Of a stretch of 64,000 nucleotides of DNA, positions 43,027 through 51,070 are shown in pieces. Below the pieces are notes generated by a model, which was given only the letters and a program-made list of their open reading frames with translations, was not told the DNA's origin and searched no databases. The translations under genes and the position numbers were made by a program. The stretch covers positions 248,001 to 312,000 of the forward strand of contig CAVZSC010000034.1 in NCBI GenBank assembly GCA_963777755.1. The letters are read 5' to 3'. Within the stretch, counting starts at the first letter, position 1. The number at the start of each line of letters is the position of its first letter. This DNA is from DATFWC01 sp963777755 (GTDB lineage Bacteria > Pseudomonadota > Alphaproteobacteria > Rhizobiales > Xanthobacteraceae).

Positions 43027-44434
43027 ATGGGTGTGCCGGAGATCCTGGCGGTGCTGATGGTGGTGGCGCTGTGCGCGCTGCTGATGGCCGGCTATCCGGT
43101 GGCGCTGACGCTCGGCGGCGTGTCGCTCGCCTTTGCGCTGATCGCCGATGCGGCCGGCGTGATGAATTTCGCGCTGCTCGGCGCGCTGCCGCAGCGGGTG
43201 TTCGGCGTGATGACGAACGACATCCTGCTCGCCATCCCGCTGTTCGTCTTCATGGGCGTGATGCTGGAGCGCTCCGGCATCGCCGAAGAGTTGCTCGAGA
43301 CCATGGGGCGGCTGTTCGGCGCGTTGCGCGGGGGGCTCGCGATCTCGGCGGCGATCGTCGGAACCCTGCTGGCCGCCGCCAAGGGCGTGGTCGGCGCCAC
43401 CGCCGTGACCATGGGGCTGATCACGCTGCCCGCCATGGTGCGGCACGGCTACGACCCGCGGCTGGCGGCCGGCACGGTCGCCGCCACCTCGACCCTGGCG
43501 CAGATCTTCCCTCCGGCCACGGTGCTGGTGCTGCTCGGCGACCAGCTCAACGCCTCCTACCAGTCGGCCCAGTTGGCGAAGGGCGTGTTCGCGCCCGAAC
43601 TCGGTGTCGATCGCCGACCTGTTCGCCGCCGCCATCATCCCGGGCTTCGCTCTCGTCGGCCTGTACATCCTCTACCTGATCGCCATGGCGATCTTTCGCC
43701 CGAAGTCGTCGCCGGCGGTTCCGCCCGAGCCCGGCGCGCCGACCGGGCTCGGGCTCGCGCGCCGGCTCATCGAAGTGCTGGTCGCGCCGGTGCTGCTCAT
43801 CCTGGTGGTGCTCGGGTCGATCCTGGGCGGCCTGGCGACGCCGACCGAATCGGCTTCGCTCGGGGCGGTCGGGGCGCTCGTGCTCGCCCTCGTCAAGAAC
43901 CGGGGGCATCCGGAATTTCGCCGCGCCATCCTGATGCCCGTGATGACGAAGGCGACCCACATCATCACGATGATCTTCACCATCCTGATCGGCGCGACGT
44001 TCTTCAGCCTGGTGTTCCGCGGGCTCGGCGGCGACGACATGGTGCACCGCGCGCTCGCCGATCTGCCGGGCGGCACTGCCGGCGCGATCCTCGCCGTCAT
44101 GCTGGCGATGTTCCTCCTCGGCTTCGTGATGGATGCGTTCGAGATCATCTTCGTGGTGGTGCCGATCGTCGCGCCCGCGCTGTTCAAGCTGGAGGGTGTC
44201 GACCCGGTCTGGCTCGGCATCATGATGGCGGTGAACCTGCAGACCTCGTATATGCATCCGCCGCTCGGGCCGACCCTGTTCTACCTGCGCGGCGTCGCCC
44301 CGCCGGAGATCACCACGCGCCACATCTACGTCGGCATTATTCCGTTCGTCGCGATCCAGCTCGCCTTCCTGGTCGTGCTGTGGTTCGTCCCGGCGCTGGC
44401 CACGTGGCTGCCGGGCCGGCTGTACGGTCGTTGA
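43027..44434 (+). pseudogene. dctM: TRAP transporter large permease DctM, single-base frameshift
   Basis: The large TRAP permease is split over two reading frames. From the ATG at 43027 about 191 residues of good DctM sequence (GYPVALTLGGVSLAFAL, PLFVFMGVMLERSG, FPPATVLVLLGDQLN) run to GVFAPELG. The rest (SIADLFAAAIIPGFALVGLY to the end at 44434) is in the next frame. Removing one G at 43603-43604 would restore ...APELVSIADLF, as expected for the family. Hence one inserted G either inactivates the transporter or is an assembly error; the remaining protein looks fully conserved. Confidence 0.85.
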
Positions 44435-44444
44435 GGAGACAGGC

Positions 44445-45221
44445 ATGAAAGCATCCGAGCTGTTCGATCTGTCCGGCCAGGTCGCGCTGGTCACCGGCGC
44501 CTCCAGCGGGCTCGGGGTGCGCTTCGCCGAGGTGCTGGCGGCAAACGGCGCCGCCGTCGCGCTGGTGGCGCGCCGCCGCGCGCGGCTCGATGCCGTCAGG
44601 GCACGCATCGAGGCGAACGGCGGCCGCGCCATCGTGGCGGAAGCCGACGTTCTCGATCATGCGGCGATCGCGCACGCGTTCGACGTCGCCGAGCAGGCGT
44701 TCGGCACCGCCACCATCCTGGTCAACAATGCGGGCGTCGCGCACTCCGACCGCGCCGTCGAGCTTGACGAGGCCGGGTGGCGGCGCGTGCTGTCGACCAA
44801 TCTCGACGCGGTCTTCTTCTGGGCCCAGGAGGCGGCGCGCCGGATGCTGGCGGCGAACCGCAAGGGCAGCATCGTCAACATCGCGTCGATCCTCGGGCTC
44901 GGCGTGTCCAAGGGGACGGTCGCCTACGCGACCGCCAAGGCCGGCGTCATCCAGCTCACGCGCTCGCTCGCGCTCGAGCTCGCCTTCAAGGGCGTGCGGG
45001 TGAACGCGATCGCGCCCGGGTTCGTCATCACCGAGCTCAACCGCGATTACCTCGAAGGGGAGGGCGCCCGCATGACCCGCGACATCCCGGCGGGCCGGTT
45101 CGGCCAGGAGCGCGACCTCGACGGCGCGCTCCTGTTGCTGGTGTCGCAGGCCGGCGCCTACATGGCGGGAGCCACCATCGTGGTCGACGGCGGCCAGGTG
45201 CTGGCGCTGCGCGGGACTTGA
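44445..45221 (+). CDS. Short-chain dehydrogenase/reductase
   Basis: An SDR of 258 residues: TGASSGLG cofactor motif, VARRRARLDAV (basic residues favour NADP), NNAG, the Ser of IASILGLGVS, and Tyr/Lys in YATAKAG. It starts 10 nt after the dctM stop with GAGGAGA upstream, so it belongs to the TRAP operon and may oxidise or reduce the imported acid or alcohol. Confidence 0.9.
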   Translation: MKASELFDLSGQVALVTGASSGLGVRFAEVLAANGAAVALVARRRARLDAVRARIEANGGRAIVAEADVLDHAAIAHAFDVAEQAFGTATILVNNAGVAHSDRAVELDEAGWRRVLSTNLDAVFFWAQEAARRMLAANRKGSIVNIASILGLGVSKGTVAYATAKAGVIQLTRSLALELAFKGVRVNAIAPGFVITELNRDYLEGEGARMTRDIPAGRFGQERDLDGALLLLVSQAGAYMAGATIVVDGGQVLALRGT

Positions 45222-45246
45222 GGGGTAGTCTGCCCGCCTCGTTCTT

Positions 45247-45353
45247 CGTAGGGTGGGCAAAATCGCTCCCTCTGCATCTCGCGTGGGCACGGCGCGCGTG
45301 CGATTTTGCCCACGCGGATAGGCGGCGGATCGCGCGCCTTTGCCCACCCTACG
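45247..45353. repeat. Inverted repeat with CGTAGGGTGGGCAAA ends
   Basis: CGTAGGGTGGGCAAA at 45247-45261 is matched by TTTGCCCACCCTACG at 45339-45353. An inner pair (GTGGGCAAAATCGC versus GCGATTTTGCCCAC) gives a nested hairpin. It lies in the 154-bp gap between the SDR and acyl-CoA dehydrogenase genes. This terminal sequence is a familiar intergenic repeat of Bradyrhizobium-like genomes (general knowledge). Confidence 0.75.
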
Positions 45354-45375
45354 TCGACTCACAAGAGAGTTGCCC

Positions 45376-46587
45376 ATGGACTTCACCCTTTCGCCCGAGA
45401 TCGAGAATCTCCGCGTGCGCACGCGCGCCTTCATCGAGGAGCACGTGCTGCCGCTCGAGGCCGATCCGGAAAATTTTTCCGAGCACGAGAACATCCCGCT
45501 CGCGCGCCTTGCGCCGGTGCAGGAGAAGGCGAAGGCGGTGGGCCTGTGGGCGCCGCAATCGCCCAAGGAGTTCGGCGGGATGGCGCTGCCGATCGTCGCC
45601 TGGGCGGTGCTGTACGAGGAGGCGGCGCGCTCGATCTTCGGGCCGCTCGCGCTCAACTGCATGGCGCCCGACGACGGCAACATGAGCCTGCTGGCGCGCG
45701 TCGGCACGCCGGCGCAGAAGGAACGGTGGCTGCGGCCGATCGTCGAGGGCAGGGTGAAGTCGTCGTTCGCCATGACCGAGCCGGCACCGGGCGGCGGCTC
45801 CGATCCGAGCATGATCATGACCAAGGCCGAGCGGGTCGGCGGCAAGTGGGTGATCCGCGGTCGCAAGTGGTTCATCACCGGCGCCGGGGGGGCGAAGCAC
45901 TTCATCCTGATGGCGCGCACCTCCGACGACAAGCGGCGCGGGCTCACCGCATTCCTCTACGATCGCGACCAGTCTGGCTGGCGCATCGTGCGGCGCATCG
46001 GCATCATGGGGCCGGAGGAGCACGGCGGCCACTGCGAGCTCGAGTTCGAAGGGCTCGAGGTCGAGGACGAGAACGTGCTGCTCAACGTCGGCGACGGCTT
46101 GCGCGTGACGCAGATCAGGCTTGGTCCGGCGCGGCTCACCCATTGCATGCGCTGGCTCGGCTTCTCCAAGCGCTGCCTCGAGATCGCGCAGGAGTACGTC
46201 GGGCGCCGCGAAGGTTTTGGGATCAAGCTTGCCGACCGCGAAAGCGTGCAGATCAAGCTCGGCCAGGTGGCGCACCAGATCCAGATCGGCCGGCTCCTCA
46301 CCATGCACGCCGCCTGGAAGCTCGATCAGGGCGACCGCGCCCGCAAGGAAGTCTCGATGGCCAAGGTGCAGGTCGCCGACACGCTGCACCTGGCCGCCGA
46401 CGTCGCGATCCAGCTCAACGGCGCGCGCGGCTTTTCCAAGGACACGATCCTGGAATGGGTCTATCGGGCGTCGCGCTCGGCGCGCCTGGTCGACGGCGCG
46501 TCCGAAGTGCACAACATGGTGCTGGCGCGCTTCATGCGCGAGGAAGGCCGCGACTTCTGGAGCTGGAGCGCCGGCAACCGGGTGTAG
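45376..46587 (+). CDS. Acyl-CoA dehydrogenase family protein (ACAD10/11-like)
   Basis: FAD-dependent acyl-CoA dehydrogenase, 403 residues. Conserved regions: FAMTEPAPGGGSDPS (flavin binding), WFITGAGGAKHFILMART, and the C-terminal RGFSKDTILEWVYRASR and VDGASEVHNM. The region around the catalytic carboxylate is of the ACAD10/11 or CaiA-like type (DGxSEVH) rather than the short-chain type. The ATG at 45376 follows GAGAG. No CoA ligase or electron-transfer flavoprotein is adjacent. Confidence 0.9.
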   Translation: MDFTLSPEIENLRVRTRAFIEEHVLPLEADPENFSEHENIPLARLAPVQEKAKAVGLWAPQSPKEFGGMALPIVAWAVLYEEAARSIFGPLALNCMAPDDGNMSLLARVGTPAQKERWLRPIVEGRVKSSFAMTEPAPGGGSDPSMIMTKAERVGGKWVIRGRKWFITGAGGAKHFILMARTSDDKRRGLTAFLYDRDQSGWRIVRRIGIMGPEEHGGHCELEFEGLEVEDENVLLNVGDGLRVTQIRLGPARLTHCMRWLGFSKRCLEIAQEYVGRREGFGIKLADRESVQIKLGQVAHQIQIGRLLTMHAAWKLDQGDRARKEVSMAKVQVADTLHLAADVAIQLNGARGFSKDTILEWVYRASRSARLVDGASEVHNMVLARFMREEGRDFWSWSAGNRV

Positions 46588-46617
46588 CTCCGTAGCGTGC
46601 GTGCCGGGGAGGAAATC

Positions 46618-47580
46618 ATGGGCTTCTTACGCTTCGTTTTGGTGCTGCTCGCCGCCACGCTGGCGAGTAGCGCGGCGGCCGATTATCCGGACAAGCCGCT
46701 CCGCCTGATCGTCCCGCAGGCGCCGGGCAGCGCCACCGATACGGTCGCCCGCATCCTCGGCGCCGAGCTCGCCAAGGAGATCGGCCAGCAGGTCGTGGTC
46801 GACAACCGGCCGGGCGGCGCGCTGACCATCGGCCTCGATCTCACCGCCAAGGCGGAGCCTGACGGCTACACCATCTGCATGGGGCCGATCGGCGCGCTCG
46901 CCATCACCCGCCACATGGTGGCCAAGGTTCCGTACGACATCGAGCGCGACTTCCAGCCGATCGCGCTGGTCACGCGCGGCCACCTGCTGCTGGCGATCTC
47001 GCCGACGGTCGCCATCACGTCGGTGCCGCAGCTGATCGCCGAGGCGAAGAAGAACCCCGGCAAGCTCCTCAACGCCTCGTCCAGCAACGGGTCGCCGGGC
47101 CACGTGGGCGGCGAGCTGTTCAAGTTCATGACCGGGACCGAGATCGTGCACGTTCCCTATCGCGGCGGAGCCAACGCGATCAACGACCTGATCGCCGGCC
47201 GCGTGCACCTGATGTTCGAGAGCCTCAACTCGATCGCCCCGCACGCGCGACAGGGCACGGTGCGCGCGCTGGCGGTGAGCGGGGCACGCCGCTCGCCCGG
47301 CTTCCCCGACCTGCCGACGGTCGACGAGGCGGGCGTGCCCGGCTACGAGGCCGGCACCTGGAGCGGCGTGATCGCGCCGGCCGGCGTGGCACGTCCGGTG
47401 GTCGACAAACTCAACGCCGCCATCAACCGCGCCATCGCGTCGACCATATTCAAGGAGCGGTTCGCCCTGATCGGCGACGAGCCAGCCGGTGGCACGCCCG
47501 AGGAGTTCGCCGCGCTGATCCGCAAGGATTCGGCCAAATGGGCGGACGTGGTCGCCCGCTCGGGGGCGAAGCTGGATTGA
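46618..47580 (+). CDS. Tripartite tricarboxylate transporter receptor (Bug family, TctC)
   Basis: A 320-residue periplasmic binding protein of the Bug/TctC family. Signal peptide at residues 1-21 (LVLLAATLASSAAA), then DYPDKPLRLIVPQAPGSATD. The family Asp/ligand loop GGRV and IPYRGG-type VPYRGGANAINDLIAGRV are present. The ATG at 46618 has GGGGAGG upstream. No TctA/TctB permeases are near. Orphan Bug receptors are common in such genomes and serve remote permeases or two-component sensors. Confidence 0.9.
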   Translation: MGFLRFVLVLLAATLASSAAADYPDKPLRLIVPQAPGSATDTVARILGAELAKEIGQQVVVDNRPGGALTIGLDLTAKAEPDGYTICMGPIGALAITRHMVAKVPYDIERDFQPIALVTRGHLLLAISPTVAITSVPQLIAEAKKNPGKLLNASSSNGSPGHVGGELFKFMTGTEIVHVPYRGGANAINDLIAGRVHLMFESLNSIAPHARQGTVRALAVSGARRSPGFPDLPTVDEAGVPGYEAGTWSGVIAPAGVARPVVDKLNAAINRAIASTIFKERFALIGDEPAGGTPEEFAALIRKDSAKWADVVARSGAKLD

Positions 47581-47582
47581 CG

Positions 47583-47641
47583 CCCCCACCCGGCGCCTGC
47601 GGCGCCACCCTCCCCCGCAAGCGGGGGAGGGATGGAGCAAG
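47583..47641 (-). repeat. Solo copy of DUF559-type palindromic repeat
   Basis: On the minus strand: CTTGCTCCAT, CCCTCCCCCGC-TT-GCGGGGGAGGG, small stem GGCGCC-GCA-GGCGCC, CCGGGTGGGGG. The outer 30 bp are identical to the copies at 9244 and 9641, although there is no DUF559 gene here. It starts 2 bp after the stop of the Bug-receptor gene. Confidence 0.8.
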
Positions 47642-47690
47642 TGACACCGCAGCGTATTCCGTAGCGATTCTGTGGGTGTTGAATCTCAGC

Positions 47691-47753
47691 GAGCACCATC
47701 CCTCCCCTGAAAGGGTAGGGTGGCTGCGCGTTCTTGCACGCAGCCGGGTGGGG
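47691..47753 (+). repeat. Diverged copy of DUF559-type palindromic repeat
   Basis: GAGCACCATCCCTCCCC-TGAAAG-GGTAGGGTGG followed by the stem GGCTGCGCG...CGCAGCC and CCGGGTGGGG. It is opposite in orientation to the copy at 47583, so the two form a head-to-head pair around a 49-bp spacer. The last 15 bp precede the end of the class II aldolase gene. Confidence 0.7.
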
Positions 47754-47767
47754 TCATGGCGCCGACG

Positions 47768-48532
47768 TCAATTCCGATAGCTCGGATCGATGCTGTCGAG
47801 CATGCGCAGGTAGGCCGGCCAGTCGGCCGAGCCGCGGCCGCTGTCGTGCTTCTCGTATTGCTTGGCAGTCTTCTCGCAGATCGCCGTCGGAATCTCGATC
47901 AGCTCAGCCCCGGTTGCTTCCATCCGCAGCTGGATGTTGGCCGCCTCCAGCAGATATTTCATCAACACGAAAGATTCGCGCACGGTCTTGCCGACGGTAA
48001 CCACGCCGTGATTGTGCATGATCAGCGCCCGGTTCTGGGCGAGCGCCGCATTGATGCGTGCGCGCTCGGCAAAATCCTCGGTGATGCCCTCGTACGGATG
48101 ATAGCCGACCCGATTGTAGAAGCGGATCGCCTGTTGCGAGACCATGCGCAGGCCGGATTTGAGCCCGGCAATGCCCATTCCGGTCTCGGTATGGACGTGC
48201 ACCGCGCAGTTGACGTCCGGACGCGCCGACAGCACGCCGCCATGCAGGGTGAAGCCGGGGCGGTTGACGCCGGCGGATTCGTCGAGGTCGTCGTCCATGC
48301 TCACCTTCACGAGGTTGGACGCCGTGACCTCGGTGTAGAGGAGCTCGTGCCGCTTGATGAGGAACTTGCGCTCTTCGCCCGGCACCCGCATTGAGCTGTG
48401 ATTATAGATGACGTCGTCCCAGCCGTAGTGGGCGATCAGGCGATAGGCCGCAGCCAGGTCGATGCGCGCCTGCCATTCCTCGGCCGAGATGCCGGCGGGG
48501 GCTACGGTCGAAGGGTTGGTGGGCTTGTTCAT
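47768..48532 (-). CDS. Class II aldolase/adducin-family protein
   Basis: A 254-residue zinc-dependent class II aldolase or adducin-head protein. The metal-binding His pattern is seen in AVHVHTETGMG and MHNHGVVTVG, and the substrate site Ser/Asn in YNHSSMRVPG. Members include fuculose-phosphate and ribulose-phosphate aldolases as well as many uncharacterised enzymes. The start at 48532 follows GGAGATCC on the minus strand. It faces away from the peroxidase cluster across a 322-bp regulatory gap. Confidence 0.85.
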   Translation of the reverse strand: MNKPTNPSTVAPAGISAEEWQARIDLAAAYRLIAHYGWDDVIYNHSSMRVPGEERKFLIKRHELLYTEVTASNLVKVSMDDDLDESAGVNRPGFTLHGGVLSARPDVNCAVHVHTETGMGIAGLKSGLRMVSQQAIRFYNRVGYHPYEGITEDFAERARINAALAQNRALIMHNHGVVTVGKTVRESFVLMKYLLEAANIQLRMEATGAELIEIPTAICEKTAKQYEKHDSGRGSADWPAYLRMLDSIDPSYRN

Positions 48533-48638
48533 CGCCGGATCTCCTCGGGTGAGCGGGTGCGACTATAGCATCGCGGAGCAAAGAGCAGCACCCGGGGCGG
48601 CCACACCGGGGGCATGCTTGGGAGGCCGAACCGAACAG

Positions 48639-48722
48639 ATCGGTATGATAGTAGAGGCAATCGGTATAACAGTAGAGACCCATGGAATACTATCGCGTTG
48701 GTGACCGGAAGTAGAATACTAT
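48639..48722. promoter_or_regulatory. Array of short direct and inverted repeats, operator-like
   Basis: Two 18-bp units ATCGGTATGATAGTAGAG (48639-48656) and ATCGGTATAACAGTAGAG (48660-48677) are spaced by exactly 21 bp, two helical turns. They are followed by two inverted-type half sites GAATACTAT at 48685-48693 and 48714-48722. The tract is A+T-rich in a GC-rich surrounding and lies in the 322-bp gap 48533-48854 between the aldolase and the peroxidase cluster. This looks like a multi-site operator; the regulator is unknown. Confidence 0.5.
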
Positions 48723-48777
48723 GGTCAACCCTGGATAATGAGCGACTAGGTTGTAGTTTACACGGCTGCAACACTCT

Positions 48778-48806
48778 TTGAATTCTTAAGTAAATTTACT
48801 AAAGAT
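48778..48806 (+). promoter_or_regulatory. Putative promoter with internal palindrome for the peroxidase cluster
   Basis: TTGAAT (-35), a 17-nt spacer, and AAAGAT (-10), 49 nt upstream of the peroxidase ATG. The spacer contains the 12-bp perfect palindrome AGTAAATTTACT (48789-48800), the classical place for a repressor site. The -10 box is a weak match. Confidence 0.45.
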
Positions 48807-48854
48807 TAACGAGATTCCCCCAAGCTCTTGTCGGGGCATGCTGGGGGATTTCCA

Positions 48855-49925
48855 ATGAGGTCGATTGCTTTTCGCTCGCTGTTGGCGAGTGTCGCGGCCG
48901 TTGCCATCGTCGCAATGGCGGCAACGCAGGGCGATACCGCGTCGGTGGGGAAGCCGGTTGCCGGCGCGCGCAGCGCAGGGCCTGCGAGCTCCGTCGAGGA
49001 ATTGAAGGCCGACTATCGCCGACCGGATACCATTCCGTTTCCCAAGGACAATCCCTACACGGTGGAAAAAGTCGCGCTGGGCAAGAAGCTGTTCTTCGAC
49101 ACGCGCCTGTCCGCGGCCAATCTGCTCTCCTGCGCCTCCTGCCATAACCCCGCCTATGGATGGGGCGACGGCCAGCCAAAAGGCGTCGGCCACAACATGA
49201 AGCAACTGGGGCGGCGCTCGCCCACCATCGTCAACGCGGCGTTCGGGGAAGTCTTCATGTGGGACGGCCGCGCCGGCTCGCTCGAGGAGCAGGCCCTCGG
49301 ACCGATCCGCGCCGACGTGGAGATGAACCTTCCGGTGGAACAGCTGATGGAGAAGCTGAACGCCATCCCGGAATATGCGCCGCTGTTCCAGGCGGCCTTC
49401 CCCAAGGAAGGCATGAAGCCCGAGACGATCGCCAAGGCGATCGCCACGTACGAGCGCACCGTCGTATCGGGCCGCGCTCCGTTCGACCGTTGGATCGAAG
49501 GCGACACGAAAGCGATCTCGGAATCGGCGAAGCGCGGCTTCGTGCTGTTCAACACCAAGGGCAAATGCCAGAACTGTCACAGCGGATGGAATTTCACCGA
49601 CGACAGCTTCCACGACATCGGCCTGGCCAGCCCGGACATCGGCCGCGGCAAGATGCTCCCCGGCATCCCGAAGATGCAGCAGGCCTTCAAGACGCCGGGC
49701 CTGCGAGAGATCACGCGCCGAGGCCCCTACATGCATGACGGTTCCGTGCCGACCCTCGAGGCGGTCATGGACCACTACGACCAGGGCGGAATCGATCGCC
49801 CGAGCCGTTCCGAGCTGATGAAGCCGCTGGGACTGACCGGTGACGAGAAGGCGGACCTCGTGGCCTTCATGAAAACCCTCACGAGCGAGATGGACCCGAC
49901 CACGGTCCCGGTGCTGCCGCGGTAG
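48855..49925 (+). CDS. Di-heme cytochrome c peroxidase (CcpA/MauG family)
   Basis: A 356-residue periplasmic di-heme peroxidase. Signal peptide at 1-22; heme-binding CASCH at 93-97 and CQNCH at 238-242. MWDGRAGSLEEQALGPI and the C-terminal YMHDGSVPTLEAVMDHYDQGG are typical. It reduces H2O2 with electrons from small cytochromes or cupredoxins, or, in MauG-like members, modifies other proteins. Two cupredoxin genes downstream are plausible electron partners. The ATG at 48855 is chosen for its GGGGGA ribosome site and intact signal peptide. Confidence 0.9.
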   Translation: MRSIAFRSLLASVAAVAIVAMAATQGDTASVGKPVAGARSAGPASSVEELKADYRRPDTIPFPKDNPYTVEKVALGKKLFFDTRLSAANLLSCASCHNPAYGWGDGQPKGVGHNMKQLGRRSPTIVNAAFGEVFMWDGRAGSLEEQALGPIRADVEMNLPVEQLMEKLNAIPEYAPLFQAAFPKEGMKPETIAKAIATYERTVVSGRAPFDRWIEGDTKAISESAKRGFVLFNTKGKCQNCHSGWNFTDDSFHDIGLASPDIGRGKMLPGIPKMQQAFKTPGLREITRRGPYMHDGSVPTLEAVMDHYDQGGIDRPSRSELMKPLGLTGDEKADLVAFMKTLTSEMDPTTVPVLPR

Positions 49926-49953
49926 ACGATCTTCAGCAAGGAGGAGACTTCAC

Positions 49954-50275
49954 ATGAAGATTCACCAGCATCGCCGTCGTGATCGCCTTTCTCGGCGGCT
50001 CGGCCGTCGCGCTGGCGGCGGAACACGCGATCTCGCAGAAGGGCCGGACCTTCTCGGAGAGCGCCCTGACGCTGAAAAAGGGCGACGTCGTCAATTTCGT
50101 CAACGACGACAACATCGCGCACAACATCTACTCCGCCACGCCCGGGAACGAGTTCAATCTCGGTTCGCAGGCGCCGGGCGCCTCGACGCCGGTGACATTC
50201 AACAAGGCGGGCGAGATCGCCATCCTGTGCGCCATTCATCCCCGGATGAAGATGGCGGTCACGGTTGCCGATTGA
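49954..50275 (+). pseudogene. Cupredoxin (plastocyanin/azurin-like) with 1-bp frameshift in signal peptide
   Basis: A small type-1 copper protein: ligands His (IAHNIYS), Cys, His and Met in ILCAIHPRMKM. The natural start ATG at 49954 has a strong AGGAGGAG site but reads MKIHQHRRR and then leaves frame. Removing one C at 49965-49966 restores MKIHSIAVVIAFLGGSAVAL, a perfect signal peptide leading into the domain at EHAISQKG. As it stands only a start at GTG 49979 could yield the domain, with a crippled signal peptide. Frameshift or sequencing error; the domain itself is conserved. Confidence 0.8.
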
Positions 50276-50296
50276 ACGAGATACGGAAGGTCTGCC

Positions 50297-50965
50297 ATGA
50301 ACACCCGAGGCGCGCTCGTCTTCACCTCCAGGCTGCTCCTGCTGCTCGCTGTCGCCGCTGCTGCTGATGCCGGTGGAAACACCGCGGGAGCTTCTGATGA
50401 GTCTGTCCGCTCCTACTTCCGCTCGGTCGTCGGAGCCAGGGAGCCGGACGTCACCGGTACCGTCAATGCCCGAGCGGTGGCTGTGCCTCCGACGGCGGCG
50501 GCGCGATACGCGCAGGCGGCGCGCGCTCGCTTCAACGACGCGCGTGCCGCCATGGAGCGGGGGCTCATCCTGCGCGAAAGCACGCCCGCGACCAATGTCG
50601 CGGCCCTCGAAAGCGCCATGGCGGAGCTGCTCCAGGACCTGAAAATGCTCTCCGCGGCGGGTCGCCCCCTCTCCGAGTCGGCCCGCAGGGCGTCGAGCCT
50701 CACGCAGGAATGGCACGAGGCCGGGTTGAAAATCCTCAAGCCGCCGGCGGGAGGAGTTCTCGAGCTGCCGACGACCCTCGCGGTCGAGAACAAGGCCGAA
50801 GCGACGGCGGCGGCGTTCGACGAGCTGATCAAGGAGGCGAATGCGGCCGGACCGGCGCGCGCAACCAGCTCGTCCAAGCGACGCCAGCACGCAAAGTCGC
50901 AGTCGGGGGCGGCCGGCGACGATCCGGTCACCGCTTTCGGCGCGCTCCGGGAGACGCTGCACTGA
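50297..50965 (+). CDS. Secreted homologue of the adjacent chemoreceptor sensor domain
   Basis: A 222-residue protein with a signal peptide (about 1-26, SRLLLLLAVAAAADA) and no other membrane helix. Residues 71-183 are clearly homologous to residues 50-162, the periplasmic sensor region, of the chemoreceptor encoded 105 bp downstream. Shared blocks are FNxARAAMERG, EWxExGLxILxPPAGG and ELP. It has no HAMP or signalling domain; the tail is Ser/Lys/Arg-rich. It follows the cupredoxin gene by 21 nt. Inference: a free periplasmic sensor-domain copy, perhaps a decoy, ligand carrier or co-receptor subunit. Confidence 0.75.
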   Translation: MNTRGALVFTSRLLLLLAVAAAADAGGNTAGASDESVRSYFRSVVGAREPDVTGTVNARAVAVPPTAAARYAQAARARFNDARAAMERGLILRESTPATNVAALESAMAELLQDLKMLSAAGRPLSESARRASSLTQEWHEAGLKILKPPAGGVLELPTTLAVENKAEATAAAFDELIKEANAAGPARATSSSKRRQHAKSQSGAAGDDPVTAFGALRETLH

Positions 50966-50973
50966 TTGGTCGT

Positions 50974-50995
50974 GTCCGCCGTCGCAGTGGCGGAC
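50974..50995 (+). other. Hairpin between sensor-domain gene and chemoreceptor gene
   Basis: GTCCGCC-N8-GGCGGAC, 8 nt after the stop of the secreted sensor-domain gene. There is no T-run, so it is more likely an mRNA stabiliser or attenuator than a terminator. The next gene begins 76 nt later. Confidence 0.35.
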
Positions 50996-51070
50996 GCGCG
51001 ATTGACCTGAAATCCAAGCGTTTGCGTCCGTCGACGAGCCAATCATTTGCTCGCCGGAAAGGTTGTCGCG

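Noticed and set aside
46618..47580. Bug-family receptor as the missing binding protein of the DctQM permease.
   Set aside because: TRAP systems use DctP-type receptors of a different fold family; Bug proteins pair with TctAB.
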